NCBI RefSeq assembly: GCF_022179405.1 | Contig: NZ_BPQT01000026.1 | Coordinates: forward strand, 62,001-126,000 | Direction: 5' to 3' | Length of the DNA stretch: 64,000 nucleotides | From: Methylobacterium marchantiae | Lineage (GTDB): Bacteria; Pseudomonadota; Alphaproteobacteria; Rhizobiales; Beijerinckiaceae | Part shown: positions 36,433 to 45,259 of the stretch, piece by piece | How the letters are laid out: each line of letters starts with the position of its first letter | Position numbering within the stretch: position 1 is the stretch's first letter | Made by a program: the position numbers and the translations under genes | The notes under the pieces: generated by a model | What the model was told of the DNA's origin: nothing | Database searches by the model: none | What the model saw: the letters and a program-made list of their open reading frames with translations, nothing else

Positions 36433-37440
36433 GAGCAGCCTAGACAGGCGGCACCACTCGCCCTTGTCCGCCGGCAGGCCGAAGCGCAGCCATCGCGGGT
36501 TCGCCTCGAACCGACGCACATAGATCCCGGCTTCACCGAGGCGACGGAAAAGACCCGGCGCATCGTCGAACTCGGCCGTGCGGAACAGGCAGGTCCCGCC
36601 GACAACGCGCCCTCCCCTGCAGATCAGCAGCCGGTCGAGACGCATCGCATCGGCATGGCGCGCGATCCTCGCCTCGCGCAGCCAGGCGTCATCGACCAAG
36701 GCCGCCCGGCCGATGGCGAGGGCCGGTCCCGGCACGGCCCAGGGGCCCAGCGCTCGCGCGATCCGCAGGGCGAGAACCGGATCGGTGAGAGCGAAGCCGA
36801 GGCGGATGCCGGCGAGTCCATAGGTCTTGCCGAAGGATCGCAGCACCACCAGTCCCGTCCTCGATCGCGACGCCAGGGATTCGGCCTGTTCGAGATCGAT
36901 GAAGGCCTCGTCGACGACGAGCCATCCTCCGCGCCCGGCAAGCCGTTTCGCGAGGTCGAGGAGCCGGGAAGCCTCCCAGATCCGACCGTCGGGATTGTTC
37001 GGGTTGACGACGACGACGACGTCAGCTCCCTCGGCCCCCTCCACATCGGACACCATCGCTACCGCGTGCCCACCGCGGAGCCAGGCGGCTTCGTGCTCGC
37101 CATAGGTCGGGCCGACCACGGCCACCTGCGAAGATGACCTCAGGCGCGGGAGCGTCTCGATGAGAATCTGGGTGCCGGGTGCAGCAGCGACATGGTCCGG
37201 GTCGGCGGCGCCATATGCCTTGGCGGCCGCCTCGCGCAGGGAAAGCAGATCGGCGCGGGAGGGAAGCCGCCGGAACGCGCTGGCATCGAGAAGCGGACAG
37301 GGATAGGGGACCGGGTTGATGCCGGTGGAAAGGTCGATCCAGGGCTCCTCGACATCGGGGAACAGCGCCCGGGCGGCGTCGAGATCGCCGCCATGGGCGA
37401 TCGACCGGACCTGCTCGTTCGCCGCCTCGTTCCCGCTCAT
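36421..37440 (-). CDS. cobC: L-threonine-O-3-phosphate decarboxylase-type protein CobC
   Basis: The product is 339 aa. It is a class I/II PLP-dependent aminotransferase-fold protein. IDLSTGINPVPYP at the N-terminus and the PLP lysine in RSFGKTYGLAGIRLG are hallmarks of CobC/CobD enzymes that supply (R)-1-amino-2-propanol phosphate for the lower-loop linker of cobalamin. The long frame continues to 38256, but that part is antisense to cobD. The start at 37440 lies 51 bases from the divergent cobD start. Confidence 0.92.
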   Translation of the reverse strand: MSGNEAANEQVRSIAHGGDLDAARALFPDVEEPWIDLSTGINPVPYPCPLLDASAFRRLPSRADLLSLREAAAKAYGAADPDHVAAAPGTQILIETLPRLRSSSQVAVVGPTYGEHEAAWLRGGHAVAMVSDVEGAEGADVVVVVNPNNPDGRIWEASRLLDLAKRLAGRGGWLVVDEAFIDLEQAESLASRSRTGLVVLRSFGKTYGLAGIRLGFALTDPVLALRIARALGPWAVPGPALAIGRAALVDDAWLREARIARHADAMRLDRLLICRGGRVVGGTCLFRTAEFDDAPGLFRRLGEAGIYVRRFEANPRWLRFGLPADKGEWCRLSRLLKPA

Positions 37441-37491
37441 CGAGCCCACGTCACGCTCCCGTACACCAGCCTGGACTTGGCCCCCGAACCG

Positions 37492-38493
37492 ATGACCTGG
37501 ACCGCTCTTTCGCATCCGCCGGATACGCTCGTAGTGCTGGCCCTCGCCCTCGCCATCGAGGCAGCGGCCGGCTATCCGGACCGGCTCTACAGGGCGCTGG
37601 GCCATCCTGTCACCTGGATCGGCGCGCTGATCGGCAGTCTCGACCGGGCGCTCAACGCAGGTGGCGAAGGGCAGCGACGCGCAGCCGGAATCGCCGCCCT
37701 GCTCATCCTCCTGACGACGGTCGGGGCGATCACCATCGGAGTGACGGCGCTCGCCGCCGCCACAGGTTTTCTGCCCGCCGTTCTGTTGCTCGCCATTGTC
37801 TGCGCGACCCTGCCCGCGCAGCGCAGCCTCGATGATCACGTGGGCCGCGTCGCCTCGGCTCTCCGTGCGGAAGGTTTGGCGGGCGGACGGCGCGAGGTCT
37901 CGATGATCGTCGGCCGCAATCCGGACAGCCTCGACGAAGCCGGCATCTGCCGTGCCGCCATCGAGAGCCTGTCGGAGAACTTCTCGGACGGTATCGTGGC
38001 GCCCTCCTTCTGGATCGGGATCGGCGGATTGCCGGGAGGCGCGCTCTACAAAGCGATCAACACCGCCGACAGCATGATCGGCCACCGCACGCCCCGGCAC
38101 GAATCCTACGGCTGGGCCTCTGCCCGCCTCGACGATCTCGTCAACCTGCCGGCTTCGAGGCTCTCGGCAGCGCTGATCGCTGCGGCGGCGCTCCTCCATC
38201 CCGGCGCTTCGGCCACGGAGGCGTGCCGTTCCGTATGGCGCGATGCGGGCAAGCACCGCTCACCCAATGCCGGGTGGCCCGAGGCGGCGATGGCGGGGGC
38301 GCTCGGCCTGAGGCTCGCGGGACCGCGCGTGTACGGCGCGCAGACCGTGGAGGATTCCTGGATGGGGAACGGCCGGGCCGAGGCAGGCCCGCACGATGTG
38401 GAGCTGGCGCTCGCGCTGTATCGCGTCGCTTGCGCCATCCTTTTAGGACTTGTCGCGACCGGCGCCATGATACTCAAGGTTGTTCTAATATAA
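37492..38493 (+). CDS. cobD: Adenosylcobinamide-phosphate synthase (CobD/CbiB)
   Basis: The product is 333 aa. It is a membrane enzyme with about four to five hydrophobic stretches. AAAGYPDRLYRALGHPVTWIG near residue 25, the SENFSDGIVAPSFW block and GHRTPRHESYGWASARLDD are diagnostic. It attaches aminopropanol phosphate to adenosylcobyric acid. It is divergent from cobC, which makes the aminopropanol part, with only 51 bases between starts, so they probably share a promoter region. A DUF3616 protein follows. Confidence 0.95.
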   Translation: MTWTALSHPPDTLVVLALALAIEAAAGYPDRLYRALGHPVTWIGALIGSLDRALNAGGEGQRRAAGIAALLILLTTVGAITIGVTALAAATGFLPAVLLLAIVCATLPAQRSLDDHVGRVASALRAEGLAGGRREVSMIVGRNPDSLDEAGICRAAIESLSENFSDGIVAPSFWIGIGGLPGGALYKAINTADSMIGHRTPRHESYGWASARLDDLVNLPASRLSAALIAAAALLHPGASATEACRSVWRDAGKHRSPNAGWPEAAMAGALGLRLAGPRVYGAQTVEDSWMGNGRAEAGPHDVELALALYRVACAILLGLVATGAMILKVVLI

Positions 38494-38528
38494 CCGACAT
38501 CGAGCGGTTTCGAAGGGGCGAGCGAGTG

Positions 38529-39602
38529 ATGATTCGGACTGGTTTTCTGGCGATCCTGCTGCTTCACGGAGCCGTCGCGTCGCAGGCGCTCGCGGCGGGA
38601 AGCGCCATGCGCGATCTCGTCCCGGTCGATCCGCCTTATACCGTGACGTCGGGCCTGAGCGGCAAGGACGGCAAGCCGGCCAAGGACATCAGCGGCATCG
38701 CCTGCATGCCGCCGAGGGAGGACAAGCGCCGCTGTCTCGTGGTCAACGACGAGAATACCGGCGCCCAGTTCATCACCATCGACGGGCACACGATCACGCC
38801 CGGCGCCGATATCGACATCGTCGGCGGCGGACCGAATTCGGGCACGCTCGGCACTCCACCCTCGAAGAACGGCTGTTCGGGCGGTGAAGGCAAGTTCGAC
38901 GATCTCGATGGCGAAGGCGTCGCCTATGCCGCCCCGTATTTCTACGTCGTCGGCTCGCATGGCTGTTCGCGCGGCAAGGCGAAGTTCAAGCTGTCGACCT
39001 TCGTGCTGGCGCGCATCAGGGTCGATGCGAAGGGCGAACCGGAGGGGCCGGGCGCCGTTGAGACCACCTACCGCCTGGGCGACGCCCTCGGCGCGGCGGA
39101 AGCCGTGAGCGCCTACTACACCCAGGACCTCCAGACCGACGATGGCGACGCATCGCCGAACGGTCTCAACATCGAGGGCGTCGCCGTCGATGGGAAGCGC
39201 CTGTTCGCCGGCCTCCGCGCACCGTCCCGGGACGGCAAGACCTTCATCGTCGAGGCCGATGTCGATGCGTTGTTCGCGGAGGGACACGTGCCGCTCAAGG
39301 CGGCCCCGCAGGTCATCCCCCTCTCGGTCGGACGCGGCGCCGGCATCCGCGATCTCGCCATCCTGCCGGACGGCCGGCTGCTCGTCCTCACCGGACCCGC
39401 ACAGGGGCAGACCGACGTACCCTACAGCCTGTTCGCCGCCGGAGCGCGGTCCAACGGCAAGATCGAGGCGATCGGACGGCTCACCGGCGCGCAGCCCGGC
39501 GCCAAGGCGGAGGGCGTCGCGGTCCTGGGGGACAAGCGAATCCTCGTGATGTTCGACAGCGTCAAGGACGGCGGACCGCTCGAATACAAACTTCCGCAAT
39601 AG
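38529..39602 (+). CDS. DUF3616 domain-containing secreted protein
   Basis: The product is 357 aa. A signal peptide (MIRTGFLAILLLHGAVASQALA) precedes a beta-propeller-like domain with the DUF3616 pattern: SGIACMPP near 57, DLDGEGVAY near 120, NIEGVAVDGKRLFAGLRAP near 215 and AEGVAVLGDKRILVMFD near the end. Function is unknown; a periplasmic location is likely. It starts 36 bases after cobD, so it may be co-transcribed, though no cobalamin role is known. Confidence 0.88.
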   Translation: MIRTGFLAILLLHGAVASQALAAGSAMRDLVPVDPPYTVTSGLSGKDGKPAKDISGIACMPPREDKRRCLVVNDENTGAQFITIDGHTITPGADIDIVGGGPNSGTLGTPPSKNGCSGGEGKFDDLDGEGVAYAAPYFYVVGSHGCSRGKAKFKLSTFVLARIRVDAKGEPEGPGAVETTYRLGDALGAAEAVSAYYTQDLQTDDGDASPNGLNIEGVAVDGKRLFAGLRAPSRDGKTFIVEADVDALFAEGHVPLKAAPQVIPLSVGRGAGIRDLAILPDGRLLVLTGPAQGQTDVPYSLFAAGARSNGKIEAIGRLTGAQPGAKAEGVAVLGDKRILVMFDSVKDGGPLEYKLPQ

Positions 39603-39630
39603 CCGAACTCACGCGCTCCACCTTCCGTCT

Positions 39631-40083
39631 TTAGGCCGGAGGCGGCGCGGCGGCGGGCGTCGATACGCCCCGCCGCGAGGCGTCCCGGTGCAGGGCCGAC
39701 AGCACCACGCGCCGGACCGGCCCGCTCGATCGGGCCGCATGGCGCGCCACCCACCACAGAGCAAAGGCAGTGACCAGCCGCAGCATGATGATGATGATGA
39801 AGCTGTTGACGGTGTTCGACACCTCGAAGCTGCGCACCGTGACGACGTTCGAGGGCACCTCGAACAGGAAGTAGCCGAGGAAGAACAAGGACGCCCCGAG
39901 CCCGTAGGCACTCTCGCTCAGGGACAGGTCACCGACCATCTGGAGCTTGGCGCAGGAGATGTTCTGCCGGTCGATATCGGCGATGAGATACATCAGCCCG
40001 AGGAGCGGCGTCATACGCAGCGTCACGGTCCTGACCGTATCAAGCGCGAGGCGCCGATCGACCTGAGGGAGCGGCGGCGTCAT
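39631..40083 (-). pseudogene. Truncated MFS transporter (ACS-type N-terminal fragment)
   Basis: The first about 70 residues (RMTPLLGLMYLIADIDRQNI, SESAYGLGASLFFLGYFLFE, VPSN) are a good match to helices 1-2 of anion:cation symporter family MFS carriers, normally about 430 aa. After VPSNVV the sequence diverges into an unrelated hydrophobic stretch and a basic Ala/Pro tail, giving 150 aa in all. A GAGGAA ribosome-binding site remains before the ATG at 40083. It is probably a deletion remnant; expression of a stub is possible. Confidence 0.7.
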
Positions 40084-40151
40084 CGGCTGTTTCCTCGACG
40101 GCTAGCCCCTCGAACGTGAGTTTCACAGGCAGAGCCTACGCCGCCGGACGG

Positions 40152-41612
40152 CTAGCGCGCCAGCGCGAGCAGGCGGTCGCAATCGACATGGTCCTCGAGA
40201 TGTCGCGCCAGGGCGTCGAGGACGCGCTCGACCTCTCCCTCGTGGGAATGGCCGTCAGACGCCGCCCCCAGGCGCGCGAGCCAGGCGACCCGCTGGCGAT
40301 CGTCGGCGAAGAGACCGTGGACGTAGGTGCCGCAGACCCGCCCGTTCTCCGACACCGCACCGTCAGTCCGTCCGTCTTCGAAACGCAGGAGCGGCGTCGC
40401 CGCGTCGGGACCCGACGTGTCGCCCACATGCATCTCGTAGCCGCTGAAAGGCAGGTCGTCGGCGAGCGTCCGGCCGCTCACTGCCTCGAGGCGCTTCAGG
40501 GGGGTCATGACCGTATCGACGTCGAGGAGCCCGAGACCGGGGACGCTGCGCGGATCTCCCTCGATCCCGTGCGGGTCGCTCACCACGCGCCCGAGCATCT
40601 GGTAGCCGCCACAGAGGCCGAGCACATGGCCGCCGCGGCGCAGATGGGCGTGGATATCCACGTCCCAGCCCTCGCGCCGCAAGGCTTCGAGATCGTCGAT
40701 CGTGGTCTTCGAGCCCGGCAACAGGACGAGGGCGATGTCGCCGGGAATCGCCTCGCCTGGCCTGATCAGCACGACCTCCACCTCCGGCTCGGCCCGCAGC
40801 GGGTCGAGATCGTCGAAATTGGCGATGCGCGGCAGCACAGGCACCGCGATGCGGATGCGCGTCCGGCTGGAGGAGGCGGAGCCGGCGAGGCCGAGGGCGT
40901 CCTCGGCCGGGAGCCGAGCGGCTTCGGGGAAGTGCGGCACGAGGCCCAAGGCCGGCCATCCGGTGGCCTTCGCGACGATACGCATCCCGTCCGCGAACAA
41001 GGTGGGATCGCCGCGGAAGCGATTGACGATGAAACCGGCGATCATCGCCGCATCCTCGGCCTCGATCACCGCCCTGGTGCCGACGAGGCTGGCGATGACA
41101 CCGCCCCGGTCGATGTCTCCGAGTAGGATCACGGGCGTATCGGTGGCCCGGGCAAAGCCCATATTGGCGATGTCGCCCTTGCGCAGGTTGACCTCCGAAG
41201 CCGAGCCGGCACCCTCGACGATGACGAGGTCGGCCTCAGCCTTCAGATGATCGAAACTCTCCAGAACGGAGGCCAGCAGCCTCGGCTTCCAGGCCTGAAA
41301 GTCCCTCGCCTTCGCCGTTCCGACCATGCGGCCCTGAACCACGACCTGCGAGCCGGTCTCGCTCTGGGGCTTCAGCAGGACTGGGTTCATGTGGATGGAG
41401 GGCGCCACGCGGGAAGCCCGCGCCTGCAAGGCCTGCGCCCGGCCGATCTCGCCGCCATCGGCGGTGACGGCGGCATTGTTCGACATGTTCTGCGGCTTGA
41501 ACGGCCGCACCGTCAGCCCGCGTTGCGTGAAGGCCCGGCACAGGCCCGCGACGATCAGCGACTTGCCGACATCCGAGCCGGTGCCCTGGATCATGAAGGC
41601 GCGGGCGGTCAT
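40152..41612 (-). CDS. cobQ: Cobyric acid synthase
   Basis: The product is 486 aa. It has an N-terminal BioD-like ATPase domain ([11 protein letters not shown], about 9-19; KPQNMSNNA) and a C-terminal triad amidotransferase domain with the nucleophile in [11 protein letters not shown] (about residue 335) and a His in YVHGLFAD. It amidates positions b, d, e and g of adenosylcobyrinic a,c-diamide. It is transcribed on the minus strand downstream of cobU, cobO and a secreted protein, 45 bases after the latter. Confidence 0.95.
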   Translation of the reverse strand: MTARAFMIQGTGSDVGKSLIVAGLCRAFTQRGLTVRPFKPQNMSNNAAVTADGGEIGRAQALQARASRVAPSIHMNPVLLKPQSETGSQVVVQGRMVGTAKARDFQAWKPRLLASVLESFDHLKAEADLVIVEGAGSASEVNLRKGDIANMGFARATDTPVILLGDIDRGGVIASLVGTRAVIEAEDAAMIAGFIVNRFRGDPTLFADGMRIVAKATGWPALGLVPHFPEAARLPAEDALGLAGSASSSRTRIRIAVPVLPRIANFDDLDPLRAEPEVEVVLIRPGEAIPGDIALVLLPGSKTTIDDLEALRREGWDVDIHAHLRRGGHVLGLCGGYQMLGRVVSDPHGIEGDPRSVPGLGLLDVDTVMTPLKRLEAVSGRTLADDLPFSGYEMHVGDTSGPDAATPLLRFEDGRTDGAVSENGRVCGTYVHGLFADDRQRVAWLARLGAASDGHSHEGEVERVLDALARHLEDHVDCDRLLALAR

Positions 41613-41657
41613 GCGTTCAGATCGGGTCCGGCGAGAGGGAAGGCGTCGCGAGCCCTA

Positions 41658-42362
41658 TCACGGTCGTGACGGCGAGGCACAGGCAGGATCGTCAGGCCGC
41701 GCGGCCCGGCGGAAATCGAGGATGGCGGCAGCGTAGGTTTCCACCACCTCCGAGAACGGCACCCGCTCCGCCGTGAACAGGACGGCGCGATGGCTGAAGA
41801 GGCGGTCGGGAATCGCGAGGGTACCGCATGCGGATGCGGGTGGAGCCGCCTGGTCCCATCCGGGCGGGAGGGGATGCCACAGGATGTCCGCGCCGATCGT
41901 CTGGCGCGTGGCTCCCAGCGCCTGGACCGCCCTGCCGAAGGGCGTGTCGGTCGTCTCGAGGAGGCGGTTCATCTCAGGCGTCAGCCGCTCGGGCACATAC
42001 CAGTTGTCGGCTTCCGACAGGACGTGGTCGCCGCAGGCGAGCCGGACGCGGCGATACTTCAGGACAGTCTCCGGTCCGGCCGCAAGTCGCCGTCGCGTCT
42101 CCTCGGAGGCGGGCTTGTCCACGTCTCGCAGGAGGGTCGCTGCGAGTCGTGGCGTCGGCGCCATGCCGTGCTCGGAACACCAGCCTTCCAGCGTCGCCGT
42201 GGCGCTGCGACTCGCCAGAAGCCTCGCGTTGAGCCCCTCCATCACCGCGAGCGCCTCGACGCGACCGAGATAGGTGTCGGGCCATGAGGGGACGGACTCG
42301 GAGCGAACCTGCTGAACGCCACTCATGACCAACAGTCCGAGCGCAACGAAGAACACCCGCAT
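41658..42362 (-). CDS. Predicted secreted protein with chorismate-lyase-like fold, in the cob cluster
   Basis: The product is 234 aa. It has a signal peptide (MRVFFVALGLLVMSGVQQVRS). The mature part has blocks reminiscent of UbiC/chorismate-lyase-fold proteins: VMEGLNARLLASRSATATLE, then KYRRVRLACGDHVLSEADNW and TPFGRAV. The similarity is weak and from memory. The start ATG overlaps the cobO stop in TGATG, so translation is coupled to cobO. No secreted UbiC-like protein is known in cobalamin synthesis, so its role here is open. Three cysteines could form a disulfide. Confidence 0.6.
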   Translation of the reverse strand: MRVFFVALGLLVMSGVQQVRSESVPSWPDTYLGRVEALAVMEGLNARLLASRSATATLEGWCSEHGMAPTPRLAATLLRDVDKPASEETRRRLAAGPETVLKYRRVRLACGDHVLSEADNWYVPERLTPEMNRLLETTDTPFGRAVQALGATRQTIGADILWHPLPPGWDQAAPPASACGTLAIPDRLFSHRAVLFTAERVPFSEVVETYAAAILDFRRAARPDDPACASPSRP

Positions 42363-42982
42363 CAGAACTCGATCCCCTCCTGCGCCTTCACGCCCGCGGA
42401 GAAGTGGTGTTTGACGCTGCCCATCTCGGTGACGAGGTCGGCGGCCTCGACGAGGGCCGGCTTTGCGTTGCGGCCGGTGACGATGACGTGGAGGTCGGAC
42501 CGGCGCGCGCGGAAGGCGGCGACCACTGCGTCGATGGGCAGGTAGTCGTAGCGGAGCGCGATGTTGAGTTCGTCGAGGAGGACGAGGCGAATGGTCGGGT
42601 CGGCCATCAGCTCCTCGGCCTTGGCCCAGGCCTGCTCCGCGGCGGCGATGTCGCGGGCCTTGTCCTGGGTCTCCCAGGTGAAGCCCTCGCCGAGCGTATG
42701 CCACTCGATCCGGTCGCCGAAAGCCTTCAGCGCGTGTTTCTCGCCGGTGTCCCAGGCGCCCTTGATGAACTGGACCACGCCCACCCGCCAGCCATGGCCG
42801 AGCGCTCGCAGGACGAGGCCGAGTCCCGCCGTGGTCTTGCCCTTGCCAGGGCCGGTATTGACGATGAGGAGCCCTTTCTCGATCGTCTTCTCCGCGACCT
42901 CCGCGTCCTGAACGGCCTTGCGCTTCTCCATCTTCTCGCGGTGACGGTCGGCCTCCGCATCGCTCATGTCCGCGTCGTTCAT
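42362..42982 (-). CDS. cobO: Cob(I)yrinic acid a,c-diamide adenosyltransferase
   Basis: The product is 206 aa. The P-loop NTGPGKGKTTAGLGL (about residue 44), the WHTLGEGFTWETQDK block and VLLDELNIALRYDYL are diagnostic of CobO/CobA/BtuR enzymes. It transfers the 5'-deoxyadenosyl group from ATP to the cobalt. The N-terminal helix is charged (DAEADRHREKMEKRKAVQD). Its start lies inside the last codons of cobU and its stop overlaps the next gene, so it sits in a tight operon. Confidence 0.95.
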   Translation of the reverse strand: MNDADMSDAEADRHREKMEKRKAVQDAEVAEKTIEKGLLIVNTGPGKGKTTAGLGLVLRALGHGWRVGVVQFIKGAWDTGEKHALKAFGDRIEWHTLGEGFTWETQDKARDIAAAEQAWAKAEELMADPTIRLVLLDELNIALRYDYLPIDAVVAAFRARRSDLHVIVTGRNAKPALVEAADLVTEMGSVKHHFSAGVKAQEGIEF

Positions 42983-43512
42983 GCGCTCGCTCCCGGTTGG
43001 GGTTTCACGATCATCGGCAGCCCCGCCACCATGAACACCACATGGTCGGCCCGCGCGGCGAGGCGCTGGTGCAAACGCCCCGCCGCGTCGCGGAAGCGAC
43101 GGGCCAGCGCGTTGTCCGGCACGATGCCGAGCCCGACCTCGTTGCCGACCAGCACCACCGGCCCCGGCGTCCGATCGAACGCCTCGATCAGGGCCGCGGT
43201 CGCTACCTCGCTGTCAGCCTCGGACAGGATCAAATTGGTCAGCCAGAGGGTCAGGCAATCGACCAGCACCGGCCCGGTCGATGCGGCGACGGCCTCGGCC
43301 AGGTCGACGGGCACGTCCCGCGTGATCCATCCGGCCGATCGGCGAGATCTGTGAAGGGCGATGCGCTCCCGCATCTCGTCGTCCCAGGCCTGTGCGGTGG
43401 CGAGGTAGAGCCAGGGTGCAGGGCAGGATTCGATCAGCCGCTCGGCGTGGAGGCTCTTGCCGGAACGGGCGCCGCCGAGCACCAGAGTCAGTCGGGGAGG
43501 AAGCTGCCGCAT
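42979..43512 (-). CDS. cobU: Adenosylcobinamide kinase / adenosylcobinamide-phosphate guanylyltransferase
   Basis: The product is 177 aa. P-loop LVLGGARSGKS (about 10-20), the guanylylated His region RERIALHRSRR and VGLGIVPDNALARRFRD near 135 are family hallmarks (CobU, also called CobP). It phosphorylates adenosylcobinamide and then adds GMP. It is the first gene of the minus-strand group cobU-cobO-UbiC-like-cobQ and is divergent from the cobalamin riboswitch. The frame upstream to 43977 is antisense to the riboswitch and cbtB. Confidence 0.94.
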   Translation of the reverse strand: MRQLPPRLTLVLGGARSGKSLHAERLIESCPAPWLYLATAQAWDDEMRERIALHRSRRSAGWITRDVPVDLAEAVAASTGPVLVDCLTLWLTNLILSEADSEVATAALIEAFDRTPGPVVLVGNEVGLGIVPDNALARRFRDAAGRLHQRLAARADHVVFMVAGLPMIVKPQPGASA

Positions 43513-43602
43513 GGCTCCCTTTAGCGCGAAATCACGGCGCGTGGTCAAAGCCGTTAAAACGTCCTGACGGCGCGTTGTCAGCGCTCGCGCGAGCGCGTAG
43601 AA

Positions 43603-43785
43603 GCGAGGTTCGGACGGTGCCCCGGCGACGGGGTGAAAAGGGAATGCGGTGAGGGCTCGCGCCTGAAACCGCAGCTGCCCCCGCAACTGTGAGCGGAGAC
43701 GGGCCTGCCATCGGCCACTGGAGCGATCCGGGAAGGCGGCAGGAACGGACGACCCGCGAGCCAGGAGACCTGCCTTCCGAAGGGG
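43603..43785 (+). promoter_or_regulatory. Cobalamin riboswitch
   Basis: An aptamer of about 180 bases lies before cbtB. The exact B12-box AGCCAGGAGACCTGCC is at 43759-43774. Upstream are the expected conserved pieces: GGTGCC after the P1/P2 arm, GGGAATgCGGTG with CCGCAgCTGCCCCCGCAACTGTGA. The positions and order fit a class I AdoCbl riboswitch. It should repress the cbtB-cbtA-DUF1636-cobW-cobN... run when cobalamin is plentiful. Exact ends are approximate. Whether control is by translation or termination is not clear from the short leader. Confidence 0.95.
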
Positions 43786-43846
43786 ACATCTGTCCTCCCG
43801 CTCGATTCTCGAACGCCGCCGGCGGGGCGGCCGGAGACATGACACG

Positions 43847-44023
43847 ATGACGACCAACACCCTCGTCCTGACCGGCATCCGCAGCAACGAGCGCCTCGGC
43901 GCGGTGCTCATGGCCGCTTTCCTCGGCCTCGGCCTCGTTTTCATGGCCGGCTTCGCTCCGGCGATGGCGCTGCACAACGCAGCCCACGATTTCCGGCACG
44001 CCCAGAACTTCCCCTGCCACTGA
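43847..44023 (+). CDS. cbtB: Cobalt transporter subunit CbtB
   Basis: The product is 58 aa. It has one hydrophobic helix (AVLMAAFLGLGLVFMAGFAP) followed by a His-rich tail, ALHNAAHDFRHAQNFPCH, which matches CbtB proteins with their C-terminal metal-binding histidines. CbtB is the small partner of CbtA in predicted cobalt uptake under B12-riboswitch control. It begins about 60 bases after the riboswitch and is followed 29 bases later by cbtA. No Shine-Dalgarno stronger than GGAGACATGACACG is visible. Confidence 0.92.
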   Translation: MTTNTLVLTGIRSNERLGAVLMAAFLGLGLVFMAGFAPAMALHNAAHDFRHAQNFPCH

Positions 44024-44052
44024 CCGCCTCGCGCTCAGGCAGGACCCACCTC

Positions 44053-44832
44053 ATGATTATCCGGCTCGTGTCGGCGGCCCTGGTCGCCGGCTTCCTCGCG
44101 GCTGTGGTCGCGACGGGACTTCAGCTCGCCCTCACCTCGCCGCTGATCATCGCGGCGGAGCGCTACGAGAGCGGTGAAGCCACCGCACCGGCGGCGCACT
44201 GGATGCCGCGCGACGCGTCTCCGGCCTCCCTCATCATCCGCGCGCATTCGAGCCACGAGCATGGCGGAAAAACGGAAGGTGTCGAAGGCGGCGAGGTCGC
44301 TCCGGCTTGGCAGCCGGGCCCCGGCCTCCCGCGCATGGCCTTCACGGCCCTCGCCACCCTCGTCGGCGGCGTCGGCTATGCGCTGCTTCTCGGCGCGGCG
44401 CTGATCGCCTGCGGACGCGAACCGAACCCGGAAATAGGCCTGCGCTTCGCCATCGCCGGCTTCCTCGCCGTCGCCCTTGCACCGGCACTCGGCCTGCCTC
44501 CCGAGCTTCCCGGCATGGAGGCGGCCCCGCTGGCCGAACGCCAGTTCTGGTGGATCATGACCGCGGCGGCCACCGCCATGGGGCTGTACCTCATCGCGAT
44601 CCGCCGGTCCTCCATCGCCATCGCAGGCGGCATCGTGCTGCTCGTGGCGCCCCATCTGGCCGGCGCGCCGGAGACCAGCCACACCGCCTCCGCCCTGCCG
44701 CCAGGCTATGCGGCACAGTTCGCCGCGCGCTCGCTCGGCATCGCTTTCGTGTTCTGGGCAGTGATCGGCCTGGCTTTCGGGTGGGCGTGGAACAGCTTCG
44801 GGCGGAAGATCGCGGTGGCGTCCCGTGCCTGA
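44053..44832 (+). CDS. cbtA: Cobalt transporter subunit CbtA
   Basis: The product is 259 aa with about six hydrophobic segments. It starts MIIRLVSAALVAGFLAAVVA, and an ESGEA region with a His/Glu-rich loop (HSSHEHGGKTEGVEGGE, about 70-87) may bind metal. GLPPELPGMEAAPLAERQFWW is a CbtA family block. Predicted role: cobalt import for corrin synthesis. It overlaps the GTG start of the DUF1636 gene by eight bases. Confidence 0.93.
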   Translation: MIIRLVSAALVAGFLAAVVATGLQLALTSPLIIAAERYESGEATAPAAHWMPRDASPASLIIRAHSSHEHGGKTEGVEGGEVAPAWQPGPGLPRMAFTALATLVGGVGYALLLGAALIACGREPNPEIGLRFAIAGFLAVALAPALGLPPELPGMEAAPLAERQFWWIMTAAATAMGLYLIAIRRSSIAIAGGIVLLVAPHLAGAPETSHTASALPPGYAAQFAARSLGIAFVFWAVIGLAFGWAWNSFGRKIAVASRA

Positions 44833-45259
44833 CGACGGCACCGCAAACGGCGTCGGGGCCGGCGATCCCGTCGTCCTCTACGTCTGCGCCACCTGTCGCG
44901 CTGCAGGTGATCCGTCCGAGCCTCGTGCCGGCGCGCTGCTGCTGTCGGCCCTGAGGGAAGCGGTCGCGGAGACCGTTTCATCAAACGTCAGGGTAGAGAG
45001 CACGGAATGTCTCTCGGTCTGCAAACGCCCCTGCACCGTCGCCGTGGCCTCCGAAGGCCGCTGGACCTACGTCTACGGCGATCTCGACCCTATCGAATCC
45101 GCCAGGACCATCCTCGCGGGCATCGGCCTGTATGCGGAGACCCCGGACGGCATCGTGCCCTGGAAGGCACGGCCGGAGGCGTTCCGCAAAGGCGTCGTCG
45201 CCCGCATCCCCCCGTTTCCCCCGCGTCACGCGGTCAGAATTCCGGACGCCGCCGAATGA
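44825..45259 (+). CDS. DUF1636 family metal-binding protein
   Basis: The product is 144 aa. Cysteines are arranged as YVCATC near residue 19 and ECLSVCKRPC near 60, like thioredoxin-fold [2Fe-2S] or metal-binding proteins. DUF1636 proteins occur with CobW/cobN genes and are presumed to handle cobalt or Fe-S for the chelatase step, but this is unproven. It starts at a GTG overlapping the cbtA end and ends in ATGA with the cobW start. It is probably cytoplasmic. Confidence 0.88.
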   Translation: MPDDGTANGVGAGDPVVLYVCATCRAAGDPSEPRAGALLLSALREAVAETVSSNVRVESTECLSVCKRPCTVAVASEGRWTYVYGDLDPIESARTILAGIGLYAETPDGIVPWKARPEAFRKGVVARIPPFPPRHAVRIPDAAE

